From contig NZ_KB894820.1 in NCBI RefSeq assembly GCF_000374645.1, forward strand, positions 1 to 34,235: DNA of 34,235 nt. Direction: 5' to 3'. The notes under the pieces were generated by a model. That model made no database searches, was not told where the DNA came from, and worked only from the letters and a program-made list of their open reading frames with translations. Source of the DNA: Arhodomonas aquaeolei DSM 8974 (GTDB taxonomy: Bacteria > Pseudomonadota > Gammaproteobacteria > Nitrococcales > Nitrococcaceae). The first letter of the stretch is position 1; each line of letters opens with the position of its first letter. A program made the position numbers and the translations under genes. Of this stretch, positions 1-9,458 are shown in pieces.

Positions 1-110
1 GAGAGGGGGGCACCAATGGCCTCCGCCCCTCTCCCGTCAAGGGAGAGGGGGGCACCAATGGCCTCCGCCCCTCTCCCGTCAAGGGAGAGGGGGGCGCCAA
101 TGGCCTCGCA
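1..110. repeat. 42-bp tandem repeat carrying a perfect hairpin
   Basis: Three copies of a 42-bp unit start at 1, 43 and 85; the third diverges after about 20 bases. Each of the first two units ends in the inverted repeat CCCCTCTCCC - GTCAA - GGGAGAGGGG, a perfect 10-bp stem with a 5-nt loop whose right arm runs into the next unit. The array lies downstream of the stop of the minus-strand gene ending at 160. It could act as a terminator-like or mRNA-stabilising stem, but there is no T-tract. It may extend left of the window. No coding function is suggested, although one frame stays open through it. Confidence 0.85.
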
Positions 111-159
111 CCGGGGGTGGAACTCGCGCCGCACTCGGGCTCACCGCGGTGGCGGTTGG

Positions 160-3100
160 TTACAGCAGCACCTTTTCGATGCCGCCGGCCTGGGCGCGTT
201 CGATGAACTGTTCCTGCCAGCCGTCGCCGAGAAGGTGGTTGGCCATTTCGATGACGATGTAGTCCGCCTCGACGCCGGTGTCGTCCTCGTAGCGCGACAG
301 GCCCTGGAGGCACGCGGGGCAGGAGGTGAGCATCTTCACCTTGCCCTTCTCGGCGGTGGGCTCGCCAGTGAGCTCTTCCAGGCCTTTGTTGTACTCCTCT
401 TCCTTGCGGAAGCGGACCTGGCTGGCGATGTCCGGCCGGCTGACGGCGAAGGTGCCCGCTTCGCCGCAGCAGCGGTCGTTGAGCGGGACCTCGGTGCCCA
501 TGAGGGTGCTCGCGGTCTTCTGCGCGTCGTGGGTCTTCATGGGGGTGTGGCAGGGGTCGTGGTACATGTACTGCACACCGTCCACGCCCTCTAGCTTATA
601 GCCCTTCTCCAGCAGGTATTCGTGAATGTCGAGCAGCCGGCAGCCCGGGAAGATCTGCTCGAACTCGTATTTCAGCAGCTGGTCCATGCACGTGCCGCAG
701 GAGACGATCACCGTCTTGATGTCCATGTAGTTCAGCGTGTTCGCCACCCGGTGGAAGAGCACGCGGTTCTCGGTGGTGATCTCCTGGCCCTTCTCCAGGT
801 CGCCGTTGGAGGTCTGCGGGTAGCCGCAGCACAGGTACCCGGGCGGGAGCACGGTCTGGGCGCCGGCATCGTAGAGCATGGCCATGGTGGCGAGGCCGAT
901 CTGGCTGAACAACCGCTCCGAGCCGCAGCCGGGGAAGTAGAACACCGCGTCCGAGTCCTCGGTGACCTTCTCCGGGTTGCGGATGATGGGCACGGTCTTG
1001 TCGTCCTCGAGCCCGAGCATGGCGCGGGTGGTGCGCGAGGGCAGCTTGCCCGGCATGGGCTTCTTGACGAAGTGCACCACCTGGGCCGGGACGTTGGAGA
1101 GGTCGCGGGTGTGCTTGGGGCGCTTCTTCGGCTCGGCGTCCGGGCGCTTGCCGCCGCTGCCGGCGAGGCCGACCTTCTTGGCGACGTGGAAGCCGAGCCG
1201 CTGCGCGCCGTAGCCCCACTCGATCATGCCCTTGCGCATGATGTTGATGGTGCGCGCGTCCTTGACGTTGAGGAACGCCATGGACGCGCTGGTCTGCGGG
1301 CTGGAGCGGCGCTGGCCCTTGTGCTTGAGGATGCTGCGCATCTTCACGGTGACGTCGCCGAAGTCGATGTTCACCGGGCAGGGGGTGACGCAGCGGTGGC
1401 AGACCGTGCAGTGGTCGGCCACGTCGTTCATCTCCTCCCAGTGGTGCAGCGAGATCCCGCGGCGGGTCTGCTCCTCGTAGAGCACCGCCTCGATCATCAG
1501 CCCGGTGGCGAGGATCTTGTTGCGCGGGTTGTAGAGCAGGTTGGCCCGCGGGATGTGGGTGGTGCACACGGGCTTGCACTTGCCGCAGCGCAGGCAGTCC
1601 TTGATGTCGTCGTTGAGCTCGCCGAGCTCGCTGGCCTCCAGGATCAGCGCCTCCTGCTGGAGCAGTCGCAGCGAGGGGGTGTAGGCGTCCGACAGGCCGG
1701 AGCCCTGGAGGAGCTTGCCGCGGTTGAACCAGCCCTCGGGGTCGACCTCGCGCTTGTAGCTCGCGAAGCGCTCGGAGACGGCGGGGTCGAGGTACTGCAT
1801 CTTGGTGATGCCGATGCCGTGCTCGCCGGAGATCACGCCGTTCAACCGCCCGGCGAGCGCCATGACCTGGTCCACGATGTGGTCGGCCTCGCGCATCATT
1901 CGGTAGTCGTTGGAGTTCACCGGGATGTTGGTGTGCACGTTGCCGTCGCCGGCGTGCATGTGCAGGGCGACGAACAGCCGGCTGGAGAGCACATCCTGGT
2001 GGATGGCGTCGATCGTCCTGCGCACGGGCTCGAGGTCGCGGCCGTCGAAGATCTCCTTGAGCCGGTCCTCGACCTCGCGGCGGTAGGAGATGCGCAGGCT
2101 GCGCCGCAGCAGCAGGTTGGCGATGGTGTCGCCCTCGCGCCGGTCCGCCCGGGCGGTGTCGTCGAGAAGCGCGTCCAGCGCCACCGGGTCACCGTCCATG
2201 TTGTCGAGGATGGCCTTCCAGCGGTCGCCGACGTCGGCGAGGTGCGCCACGGCGGAGGCGCACTTCTGCCCGAGGATCGAGCCGCCCTCCTCGGAGGCCT
2301 CGTAGTGCTCGCGGTCGAGGTAGTCCGGGCGCTGCTTGAGCTCCGGCAGGCTGCCGCCGAGATGGCTGCGCAGCTCGGCGAGCAGGCGCAGCTTGTTCTC
2401 GATGGACTGGACGATGTTGATCCGCTCGATGCCCTCGCTGTACTCCGCGAGGCGGTCCAGCGGGATGACGACGTCCTCGTTGATCTTGAACGCGTTGGTG
2501 TGCGCGGCGATGGCGGCGGTGCGGGAGCGGTCCGCCCAGAAGGTCTTGCGCGCCTCGGCGGAGACGGCGATGAAGCCGTCCGCGTTGCGGGCGTTGGCCT
2601 TGCGCACCATGCGCGAGGCGGCCTCGGCGCAGGCGTTCTCGTCCTCCGAGGCGAGGTCGGCGACCAGCACCATCTTGGGCTTCTCGCCGCGGGCGCCCTT
2701 GGGCGCGTAGCCCACGGCACGGACGTAGCGCTCGTCCAGGTGCTCCAGGCCGGCGAGCTTGACGGACTCGTCCGCCTGCAGGTCGTCGACGATCTCCACG
2801 ATCGCGGGCACCGCCTCGTGGAGGTCCGTGCCGTAGAACTCCAGGCAGACGGTGCGCATGTGCTCGGGCATGACGTGGAGCACGAAGGTGGCGGAGGTGA
2901 TCAGCCCGTCGCAGCCCTCCTTCTGCACCCCCGGCACGCCGTTGAGGAACTTGTCCGTGACGTCCTTGCCCAGGCCGACCTTGCGGAAAGTCTCGCCCGG
3001 GAAGGCGATCTCCTCCGGCTCGCCCTTTTGCGTCTCGCCGTCCGCCTCAAACCGGGTGACGCGGAAGCGCACGGTGTCCTGATCGTGGATCTTGCCCATG

Positions 3101-4053
3101 TTGTGATCCACGCGCTCCACGTCCAGCCACTCCGCATCCGGGGTGACCATGCGCCAGGAGGCCAGGTTGTCCAGCGCCGTGCCCCAGAGCACCGCCTTCT
3201 TGCCGCCGGCGTTCATGGCGACGTTGCCGCCGATGGTCGAGGCGTCCTGGGAGGTGGGGTCGACGGCGAAGACGTAGCCGTGCTTCTGGGCGAGGTCGGA
3301 GACACGGCGGGTGACCACGCCGGCCTCGGCGCGCACCGTCGCAACGGGCTCCTCCATGCCCGGCAGGGTCCGGCGCTCCACGGCGCCGACGCCTTCCAGC
3401 TTCTCCGTGTTGATGACCACGCAGTCCTCGTGCATGGGCACCGCCCCGCCGGTATAGCCGGTGCCGCCGCCGCGGGGGATGATGACCAGCCCCAGCTCGA
3501 CGGCCGTCTTCACCAGCGCGGCCATCTCCGCCTCGGTGTCCGGGCAGAGCACGACGAAGGGCACCTCCACGCGCCAGTCGGTGGCGTCGGTCTGGTGGGA
3601 GACGCGGGAGAGCCCGTCGAAGCAGATGTTGTCCTCGCGGGTGTGGCGGGCGAACGCACGGCGGGCGCGCTCGCGCTTGCGCTGCATCTCCGGGAACCAC
3701 TGCTCGAACTCGCGCACCGCGGTCCTGGCCTGGTCGGCCAGGTCCAGGGCCTTGCGGTTGCCCTCGGCGCGGGCGACGATCTGGTCGAGTCGGTGGTTCA
3801 TCGCCTCGATCAGCGCCCGGCGGCGTTTGGCGCTGTCGAGGAGGTCGTCCTGGATGTAGGGGTTGCGCTTGACCACCCAGAGGTCGCCGAGGACCTCGAA
3901 GAGCATGCGCGCGGAGATGCCGGTCCGCCGGCTCTCGCGCAGCTCGTTGAGGGTATCCCAGGCCTCCTGGCCCAGGTAGCGCAGAACGATCTCGCGGTCG
4001 GAAAACGACGTGTAGTTATAGGGAATCTCGCGGATACGGGCAGTTTCAGTCAT
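160..4053 (-). CDS. FAD-linked oxidase / 4Fe-4S / CCG-domain oxidoreductase (DUF3683 type, 1297 aa)
   Basis: This is a single-chain flavin and iron-sulfur oxidoreductase, like a GlcD/Dld-type flavoprotein fused to a GlpC/LldE-type electron-transfer half. Residues 1-135 fit the DUF3683-type N-terminus. A PCMH FAD domain follows ([10 protein letters not shown] near 194; [13 protein letters not shown] at 265-277). The C-terminal oxidase part has [10 protein letters not shown] (698-707) and SGEHGIG (742-748). Two 4Fe-4S motifs are C820/C823/C826/C830 and C882/C885/C888/C892. Two CCG heterodisulfide-type domains follow (CCGYP near 1075, SCGTC near 1119, RCCGEAG near 1194, SCPAC near 1244). Substrates known for relatives are 2-hydroxyacids such as D-lactate or glycolate; this one cannot be assigned. 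ATG at 4053 is preceded by an AGGCG-like site. It stands alone, divergent from the signalling operon. Confidence 0.9.
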   Translation of the reverse strand: MTETARIREIPYNYTSFSDREIVLRYLGQEAWDTLNELRESRRTGISARMLFEVLGDLWVVKRNPYIQDDLLDSAKRRRALIEAMNHRLDQIVARAEGNRKALDLADQARTAVREFEQWFPEMQRKRERARRAFARHTREDNICFDGLSRVSHQTDATDWRVEVPFVVLCPDTEAEMAALVKTAVELGLVIIPRGGGTGYTGGAVPMHEDCVVINTEKLEGVGAVERRTLPGMEEPVATVRAEAGVVTRRVSDLAQKHGYVFAVDPTSQDASTIGGNVAMNAGGKKAVLWGTALDNLASWRMVTPDAEWLDVERVDHNMGKIHDQDTVRFRVTRFEADGETQKGEPEEIAFPGETFRKVGLGKDVTDKFLNGVPGVQKEGCDGLITSATFVLHVMPEHMRTVCLEFYGTDLHEAVPAIVEIVDDLQADESVKLAGLEHLDERYVRAVGYAPKGARGEKPKMVLVADLASEDENACAEAASRMVRKANARNADGFIAVSAEARKTFWADRSRTAAIAAHTNAFKINEDVVIPLDRLAEYSEGIERINIVQSIENKLRLLAELRSHLGGSLPELKQRPDYLDREHYEASEEGGSILGQKCASAVAHLADVGDRWKAILDNMDGDPVALDALLDDTARADRREGDTIANLLLRRSLRISYRREVEDRLKEIFDGRDLEPVRRTIDAIHQDVLSSRLFVALHMHAGDGNVHTNIPVNSNDYRMMREADHIVDQVMALAGRLNGVISGEHGIGITKMQYLDPAVSERFASYKREVDPEGWFNRGKLLQGSGLSDAYTPSLRLLQQEALILEASELGELNDDIKDCLRCGKCKPVCTTHIPRANLLYNPRNKILATGLMIEAVLYEEQTRRGISLHHWEEMNDVADHCTVCHRCVTPCPVNIDFGDVTVKMRSILKHKGQRRSSPQTSASMAFLNVKDARTINIMRKGMIEWGYGAQRLGFHVAKKVGLAGSGGKRPDAEPKKRPKHTRDLSNVPAQVVHFVKKPMPGKLPSRTTRAMLGLEDDKTVPIIRNPEKVTEDSDAVFYFPGCGSERLFSQIGLATMAMLYDAGAQTVLPPGYLCCGYPQTSNGDLEKGQEITTENRVLFHRVANTLNYMDIKTVIVSCGTCMDQLLKYEFEQIFPGCRLLDIHEYLLEKGYKLEGVDGVQYMYHDPCHTPMKTHDAQKTASTLMGTEVPLNDRCCGEAGTFAVSRPDIASQVRFRKEEEYNKGLEELTGEPTAEKGKVKMLTSCPACLQGLSRYEDDTGVEADYIVIEMANHLLGDGWQEQFIERAQAGGIEKVLL

Positions 4054-4090
4054 TCGCCTGGTGGGTCATGTTGCGCTGCGAAGGACTAGC

Positions 4091-4119
4091 ATCATACAGC
4101 GCCGCCCCCGGGGATTCAG
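4091..4119 (-). promoter_or_regulatory. candidate sigma70 promoter for the long FAD/Fe-S oxidoreductase
   Basis: On the minus strand CTGAAT (4119-4114) is separated by exactly 17 nt from TATGAT (4096-4091), a 5/6 match to the -10 consensus. A start site near 4084 would leave a leader of about 30 nt before the ATG at 4053. The -35 matches only 3/6. Confidence 0.4.
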
Positions 4120-4307
4120 TGCCTCGACCGCCGGGATTGACAGAAACTATTAACTCCTCTTACCTGTCTCATTGTTTAAATGAATTGGATTCATGCGTCA
4201 TGGCCGCCTGATCCACCACCGCCCGTCGCGGCGCAATGACCGATCGCATAACAGCATGGCAGTATTGGTTGTCTACCGACGAGGTCACACTTGCCGCGCC
4301 AGAACGG

Positions 4308-4336
4308 TTGGATTAATGACGACTCCGCCGCATAAT
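4308..4336 (+). promoter_or_regulatory. candidate promoter of the receiver-CheC-GGDEF operon
   Basis: TTGGAT (4308-4313), a 17-nt spacer and CATAAT (4331-4336, 5/6 to consensus) precede the ATG at 4384 by about 48 nt. A 6-bp dyad CTCCGC/GCGGAG (4323-4328 and 4337-4342) straddles the -10 and could be a regulator site. This is a visual match only. Confidence 0.4.
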
Positions 4337-4383
4337 GCGGAGCTTGATAAAAAGGAACCAGGCCCGACACCGACGAGGTAACG

Positions 4384-4749
4384 ATGTCCACCCAGGTTCT
4401 CGTGGTCGATGACTCGACCATGTCACGGAAGATCACAATCCGTGCGCTGCCTCCGGAATGGGACGTGGAGGTCTCGCAGCTCGATAACGGCGAGGATGCC
4501 GTGGAAGCCTGCCGAGAGGGTAACGTGGACGTCATGCTGCTCGATCTCACCATGCCGGGCCTCTCCGGCTTCGACGTGCTGGAGCGTATCTTCGAATTCC
4601 CCTCCCCGCCGGCGGTCATCGTGATCTCCGCCGACGCCCAGCCCAAGGCCGAGGAGCGGGCCATGGAGCTCGGTGCACGCGGTTTCGTGCGCAAACCCGT
4701 GGACCCGACCATGCTGGCCGCGACCCTGCGGGACACAGGGATATTATGA
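4384..4749 (+). CDS. CheY-like single-domain response regulator
   Basis: A 121-residue stand-alone receiver domain. The acidic pair D9/D10, phosphoacceptor D54 (LLDLTMPG), switch Ser82 (VISAD) and conserved Lys104 (RKPVD) are all present, so it should be phosphorylated by a histidine kinase. No output domain is present. The cognate kinase is not in this window. A GAGG Shine-Dalgarno sits just before ATG 4384. Its TGA overlaps the next gene's ATG (ATGA at 4746-4749), indicating translational coupling to the CheC-type protein, which probably dephosphorylates it. Which kinase feeds it, and whether the output is motility, biofilm or c-di-GMP, cannot be read from the sequence. Confidence 0.9.
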   Translation: MSTQVLVVDDSTMSRKITIRALPPEWDVEVSQLDNGEDAVEACREGNVDVMLLDLTMPGLSGFDVLERIFEFPSPPAVIVISADAQPKAEERAMELGARGFVRKPVDPTMLAATLRDTGIL

Positions 4750-5360
4750 GCGTCGAACCCTTTTCGGCGGACCAGCAGGACGCGCTGCAGGAGATCGCCA
4801 ATCTGGCGATGGGCCGTGCGGGTGCCGTGCTCGCCGAGATGCTGGACGTCTACATCGAGCTCTCGGTACCCCGGGTGGCGATCGTCGAGGCCGGCGGCCT
4901 CACCCCCGAGGTCGAGGCCCTCACGGGGCGCGACAGTCAGGTCGCGGCGGTACGCCAGCCGTTCATGGACGGCGTCAGCGGCGAGGCTCTGGCGCTGTTC
5001 GGCGAGGGCGGCTGCCGCGGGCTGGCGGACCTGCTCGGCCACGACAGCGTGGACGAGACGGTCGAGCGCGAGCTGCTGCTCGACGTCAGCAACATCCTGC
5101 TCGGCTCGGTCCTGCGCGGCCTCGGCGAGCACACCGCCACCCGCCTCTCGCTGGGGCGGCCGGCCATCATGAGCATGGGGTCGCCGGTCGCGCGGCTGCT
5201 CAACGCCGAGGACCTCATCTGGGACCAGGCGCTGATGCTGGAGGTGAACTTCCGGCTGGACGCCCGCGGCTTCGCCTGCCACCTGCTGCTGCTCATGCCC
5301 GAACAGAGCATCGAGACCATGCGCCACGCCGTCGACCGCATCCTCGACGGGCTGGGCTGA
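4746..5360 (+). CDS. CheC-family CheY-P phosphatase
   Basis: A 204-residue CheC/CheX/FliY-family protein. The family signature (D/S)xxxExxN-x22-P occurs with exact spacing in the first half: D12, E16, N19, P42. A second copy in the other half has E109, D113, N116, P139, with Asp where the catalytic Glu is normal. Both pseudo-symmetric halves are therefore recognisable, and site 1 looks fully active. The family dephosphorylates CheY-P; the obvious partner is the receiver encoded immediately upstream (4-bp overlap). CheC is usually found with CheD in chemotaxis clusters; here it sits instead between a receiver and a diguanylate cyclase, with no CheA/CheW/MCP nearby. The next gene starts 5 nt after its stop. 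Confidence 0.85.
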   Translation: MSVEPFSADQQDALQEIANLAMGRAGAVLAEMLDVYIELSVPRVAIVEAGGLTPEVEALTGRDSQVAAVRQPFMDGVSGEALALFGEGGCRGLADLLGHDSVDETVERELLLDVSNILLGSVLRGLGEHTATRLSLGRPAIMSMGSPVARLLNAEDLIWDQALMLEVNFRLDARGFACHLLLLMPEQSIETMRHAVDRILDGLG

Positions 5361-5365
5361 CGGCC

Positions 5366-6313
5366 ATGCCCGAATACGCCCTCCTCGACAACCTGGTCAC
5401 CGCCCTCAACATCGGCGTCGTGATCGTCGACCGCGAGCGCCGGGTGCGCCTGTGGAACCACTTCATGGAGATGCACAGCGGCCACACGGCGGCGTGGATC
5501 AAGGGGCGTGACCTCTGCGAGGTGTTCCCCGAGCTGCCGCAGGACTGGTTCTCGGCGAAGCTGCGCAGCGTCGCCTACACCCGGCAGGCGGCGTTCAGCT
5601 CGTGGACGGAGCGGCCCTGGCTGTTCCGCTTCGACAACCCGCACCAGGTCACCGGCGGGCCCAAGTCGATGTACCAGGACTGCACCTTCCTGCCCCTGGC
5701 CGGGCCGGAAGACGAGCACGTGGAGCACATCTGCGTCACGGTCATGGACGTCACCGACACGGCGGTCTACCAGCAGCAGCTCCAGGACGCCCAGGCCCGG
5801 CTGCTGGAGATGAGCATCCGCGATCCGCTCACGGGCATCTCCAACCGCCGCCACCTCGAGGAATGCCTGGCCACCGAATACCAGCGCGCACGCCGTTACG
5901 ACCTGCCGCTGTCGGTGATCATGTTCGACATCGATCACTTCAAGCGCATCAACGACACCTTCGGCCACCAGGCCGGCGACGACGTCATCCGCCGCGTGGC
6001 GGGCATCGCCGAGGCCCAGCGCCGCACCCCCGACACCCTGGGGCGCTATGGCGGCGAGGAGTTCACCCTGGTACTCCCCGAAACCGGCCTGGAAGGGGCC
6101 CACGCCGCCGCCCACCGGCTCTGCGACACCATCGCCGAGACCGCCATCCCGGCCTCGAGCGAGACCATCCACACCACCGTGAGCGTGGGGGTCGCCGCCC
6201 TGCACACCGGCGACGACAGCCACGACAAGCTCCTCGACCGCGCGGACGCCGCCCTCTACGAGGCCAAGTCCATGGGGCGGAACAGCGTCGTGGTCGCCCG
6301 CCCCACGGAATAA
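5366..6313 (+). CDS. PAS-GGDEF diguanylate cyclase
   Basis: A 315-residue protein that makes cyclic di-GMP from two GTP. Residues about 5-135 form a PAS-like sensor (DNLVTALNIGVVIVD start, VTVMDVTD end), followed by a short helix and the GGDEF domain (about 150-312). The active-site GGEEF is at 229-233. The inhibitory I-site RxxD (R220-T-P-D223) sits five residues upstream, so product feedback inhibition is expected. FDIDHFKRIND (187-197) carries the metal and substrate residues. No membrane segment is visible, so it is probably cytoplasmic. ATG 5366, 5 nt after the CheC stop, is chosen because the PAS domain starts there; the same frame is open much further upstream, but that part overlaps the CheC gene and is an artefact of high GC. 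Confidence 0.92.
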   Translation: MPEYALLDNLVTALNIGVVIVDRERRVRLWNHFMEMHSGHTAAWIKGRDLCEVFPELPQDWFSAKLRSVAYTRQAAFSSWTERPWLFRFDNPHQVTGGPKSMYQDCTFLPLAGPEDEHVEHICVTVMDVTDTAVYQQQLQDAQARLLEMSIRDPLTGISNRRHLEECLATEYQRARRYDLPLSVIMFDIDHFKRINDTFGHQAGDDVIRRVAGIAEAQRRTPDTLGRYGGEEFTLVLPETGLEGAHAAAHRLCDTIAETAIPASSETIHTTVSVGVAALHTGDDSHDKLLDRADAALYEAKSMGRNSVVVARPTE

Positions 6314-6362
6314 CCGCCCGCCGTCGCCACCCCCGCAAAGGCCATAAGGCCACCCGGCCGGC

Positions 6363-9300
6363 TCAGTCCGTGCGCCGGCCGCCCAGCAGGGCGCGGACGT
6401 CCTCGATGGCGAGGTACAGGCAGGGGATGAGGAAGAGCAGGATCGCCGAGGAGAACACGATCCCGTAGCCCAGCGAGATCGCCATCGGGATCATGAACCG
6501 CGCCTGCATCGAGGTCTCGAAGATCATCGGCGCCAGCCCGCCGAAGGTGGTGAGCGTGGTGAGCATGATCGGCCGGAAGCGCCGCACGCCCGCGGCGTGG
6601 ACCGCCTCCCCCACGCTCGCGCCCTCGCGCACCCGGGCATTGGCGTAGTCGATCATCACCAGCGAGCCGTTCACCACCACACCGCCGAGGGCGATGATCC
6701 CCATGATGCTGATGATGCTCAGGCTGTAGCCCATGATCAGGTGGCCGAGGATCGCCCCGACGACGCCGAAGGGGATGGCCATCATCACGATCATGGGCTG
6801 GATGTAGCTGCGGAACGGCAGCGCGAGCAGCGCGAAGATCCCGAGCAGCGCGATGGTCACGGTCTGGAAGAAGCTCTGGATGGCGTCACGCATGCTCTCC
6901 TGGCGCCCGCCGAACTCGTAGGACAGCCCCGGGAAATCCGCCACCAGCCGCGGCAGCATCCGCTCGCGGAGCTCGCGCAGGACCCGGTTGGTCTGCTCGA
7001 TGGGCACCACGTCCGCGGTCACCGGCATTGCCCGGCGGCCGTTCTCGCGCTGGATGCTGGTCACCGCCCGCGACCGTGTCACCTCCGCCACCGACTCCAG
7101 GGGCACGTAGCGCCCCGCCGCGGTGCGCAGCATGAACGAGGACACCGACGTCTCCGTGTCCGCCCGTGCCGGGGGCAGCTGCACCCGCACGGTGACCTCG
7201 TTGCCCCCGCGCAGCAGCTTCACCGCCTCGGCGCCGTAGAAGCCGTTGCGCAGCTGCCGGGAGATATCGTCAACGGTGAAGCCCAGCGCCCGGCCGCTCT
7301 CGGTCAGGCGGATGTTCCACTCCGGGCTGCCGAGCTGGTAGCCGTCGTCGACGTCGCGGACGTAGGCGAGCTCGCCGAGGCGCTCGGCCAGCGTCGCCGC
7401 GGCGTGGTTGAGGGTGTCGATGTCGCCGTGGCTCAGCTGCACGGTCACCGCCGCGCCGCCGCCCGGGCCGCCGCGGTCGGCATCGAAGCTGGTGGACTCC
7501 ACCCCCGGTATCGCGCCGGCGGCCTCGCGCCAGCGCTGCACGAACGCACCGGTGCTCATCGGCCGCTGGTCCGGCGGGGTCATGTACACCCGCACCTCCA
7601 CCTCGTTGCCCTCGATGGCGGCGTAAATGCCGTCGCTGAGGGCATCGCCGCCGTTGCCCTCGACCACGTCGCCGGCGGCGTCCACGAGAACGTCGCGCAC
7701 CCGGCGCAGGGCCGCCGCCGGCGCCCCCTGGGGCAGCACCGCGGTGACCTCGGCGGTGTCCGATTCCACCCGGGGCATGAGGATGAAGCCCATCCGCCCG
7801 CTCATCGCGTAGGCGAGGGTCACCGCGAGCAGCGCCGTCGCCAGGCCCAGGGTGACGTAGCGCCAGCGCACGGCCAGCGCCAGCGCGCCGCCGTAGCCCC
7901 GGTCGATGAAGCGGCTGAACGCCGCGCTGAAACGCTGCTGGAGCCGGTGCACGCTCGCCCCGGCGCCGGTGCTCGCCCCGCTGCGGGTGTGCCCGAGGTG
8001 GGCCGGCAGGATCACCAGCGCCTCCACCAGCGAGATCGCGAAGACTGTGCCCACCACCGCCGGTATCACCGCCCAGATCTGGCCGAAGGTGCCCGGGATG
8101 AAGGCCAGCGGCAGGAACGCCACGATATTGGTGAGCACGCTGATCGCGATGGGCACGGCGATGTCCCGCGCACCCTGCACCGCGGAGGGCAGCAGGCCCA
8201 GGCCGCGTTGTCGGTACTCGTAGATGTTCTCGCCGGCGACGATGGCGTCGTCCACCACGATGCCCAGCGCGATGATGAACGCGAACAGCGAGATCATGTT
8301 AATGGACACGCCGAACCACGGCAGGAACAGGAACGCCCCGAGGAAGGCGGTGGGGATACCCACGGTCACCCAGAACGCCAGCCGCAGCTCCAGGAAGGCG
8401 CTCAGCACTGCGAGCACCAGCAGCAGGCCGAGGAAGGCGTTCTTGAGCAGCAGCTCCACGCGCTGGCGGTAGACGTTCGAGGCGTCGCTCTGGATGGCGA
8501 CGTCGATCTGCGGCGGCAGCGAGGCCCGGATCTCCGGCAGCACGGCGGTGACCGCATCGGACACGCCGATGGGCGTCTCCCGGCCGACCCGGAAGACCTC
8601 CACGCCCACCGCGGGCTTGCCGTTGTAGCTGCCGATGTCGTCGTCCGCGGTGGCGAAGGCCTCGCTCACGTCGGCCACGTCGGAGAGGCGCACCACGCCC
8701 CCGCCCGGGGTCGCCCGGAGGACGACGTCGCGGAACCCCTCCGCGCGCGTCAGGCGCTCGCCGACCTTGAGGAGGATGTCGCCGCCGGCGGTCTCCACCC
8801 GGCCGGCGGAGCGGTCCCGGGCGTTCTCCGCCACCGCCGAGGCCACGTCCTGGAGGGTGAGGCCGTAGGCGCGTAGCTCCTCCTCGCTGATGTCGATGTG
8901 GATCTCGTAGTCGCGGACGTCGTCCAGCGCGGCCTGGGTGACACCGTCCGCCAGGCGGAGACGGTCGCGCACCCGCTCGGCGGCGGCGCGCAGGCTGTGC
9001 TCGGGCACGTCGCCGTAGACGAGGATGTCCAGCACGTCCCGGCGCCAGCCGCTGAAGGAGATCTCCGGGTCCTCCGCCTGGTCCGGGAAGGTGTCGATAT
9101 CATCCACCGCCCGGGTGACGTCCTGGTAGGCACGCTGGAGGTTGTAGCCCTCGATGAGCTCGATGCTCACCTGCCCGCTGCCGGTGCGGGCCGTGGCGGT
9201 GACCTTCTCCACGCCCTCGAGGCCCTGCACCGCCTCCTCCACCGGCAGGACCACGCCGGACTCGATCTGCTCCGGCGTCGCCCCCGGGTAGGAGACGCTG

Positions 9301-9458
9301 ACCACGAGGACGTCGCGCTGGAAGTCCGGGAAGACCTCCTGGGTGATGCGGGTGGTCATGTACAGCCCGCCCAGCAGGAAGACCAGCATCAGCAGGTTCG
9401 GCGCCACCCGGTGGCGGACGAACCAGCCGATCACGCCGTCGCCGCGCTCACCCGCCAT
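6363..9458 (-). CDS. RND-family efflux permease (AcrB-like)
   Basis: A 1031-residue inner-membrane proton-driven multidrug/solute exporter of the resistance-nodulation-division superfamily, with normal length and architecture: TM1 near residue 20, a large periplasmic loop, TM2-TM6, a second periplasmic loop and TM7-TM12. The TM4 proton-relay pair D403/D404 (GIVVDDAIVAGENI) is intact. ATG 9458 (MAGERGDGVIGWF) is chosen over an upstream in-frame ATG at 9545 because that extension is low-complexity and lies inside the preceding gene. The chosen start overlaps the membrane-fusion gene by 11 bp. It is the last gene of the OMF-MFP-RND operon and converges on the diguanylate cyclase gene. The export substrate is unknown. 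Confidence 0.92.
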   Translation of the reverse strand: MAGERGDGVIGWFVRHRVAPNLLMLVFLLGGLYMTTRITQEVFPDFQRDVLVVSVSYPGATPEQIESGVVLPVEEAVQGLEGVEKVTATARTGSGQVSIELIEGYNLQRAYQDVTRAVDDIDTFPDQAEDPEISFSGWRRDVLDILVYGDVPEHSLRAAAERVRDRLRLADGVTQAALDDVRDYEIHIDISEEELRAYGLTLQDVASAVAENARDRSAGRVETAGGDILLKVGERLTRAEGFRDVVLRATPGGGVVRLSDVADVSEAFATADDDIGSYNGKPAVGVEVFRVGRETPIGVSDAVTAVLPEIRASLPPQIDVAIQSDASNVYRQRVELLLKNAFLGLLLVLAVLSAFLELRLAFWVTVGIPTAFLGAFLFLPWFGVSINMISLFAFIIALGIVVDDAIVAGENIYEYRQRGLGLLPSAVQGARDIAVPIAISVLTNIVAFLPLAFIPGTFGQIWAVIPAVVGTVFAISLVEALVILPAHLGHTRSGASTGAGASVHRLQQRFSAAFSRFIDRGYGGALALAVRWRYVTLGLATALLAVTLAYAMSGRMGFILMPRVESDTAEVTAVLPQGAPAAALRRVRDVLVDAAGDVVEGNGGDALSDGIYAAIEGNEVEVRVYMTPPDQRPMSTGAFVQRWREAAGAIPGVESTSFDADRGGPGGGAAVTVQLSHGDIDTLNHAAATLAERLGELAYVRDVDDGYQLGSPEWNIRLTESGRALGFTVDDISRQLRNGFYGAEAVKLLRGGNEVTVRVQLPPARADTETSVSSFMLRTAAGRYVPLESVAEVTRSRAVTSIQRENGRRAMPVTADVVPIEQTNRVLRELRERMLPRLVADFPGLSYEFGGRQESMRDAIQSFFQTVTIALLGIFALLALPFRSYIQPMIVMMAIPFGVVGAILGHLIMGYSLSIISIMGIIALGGVVVNGSLVMIDYANARVREGASVGEAVHAAGVRRFRPIMLTTLTTFGGLAPMIFETSMQARFMIPMAISLGYGIVFSSAILLFLIPCLYLAIEDVRALLGGRRTD

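Larger units (their letters stand above)
4054..4383. other. 330-bp divergent intergenic region
   Basis: This gap separates the minus-strand oxidoreductase from the plus-strand signalling operon. Its middle (about 4140-4200) is clearly AT-richer than anything around it, which is usual for a regulatory region in a high-GC genome. It holds the candidate promoters at 4091-4119 (minus) and 4308-4336 (plus). No convincing small gene was seen; a 62-codon frame at 4193 has no family resemblance. Confidence 0.6.

Noticed and set aside
1-110. Short CRISPR or coding repeat
   Set aside because: Units are contiguous 42-bp tandem copies without variable spacers; the frame reading through them has no other support.
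622-4089. Plus-strand open frame of 1155 codons opposite the FAD/Fe-S oxidoreductase
   Set aside because: It is antisense to a protein with many exact family motifs; its product is a His/Val/Ala/Gly-rich string without any fold signature, as expected from high-GC shadow frames.
4673-5365. Upstream extension of the GGDEF frame (546-codon version)
   Set aside because: The extra part overlaps the CheC gene in another frame and is Arg/Gly/Ala-rich without homology; ATG 5366 begins the PAS domain.
6597-8876. Plus-strand open frame of 759 codons opposite the RND pump
   Set aside because: Antisense shadow; low-complexity His/Arg/Gln-rich product, while the minus strand has the full RND sequence.
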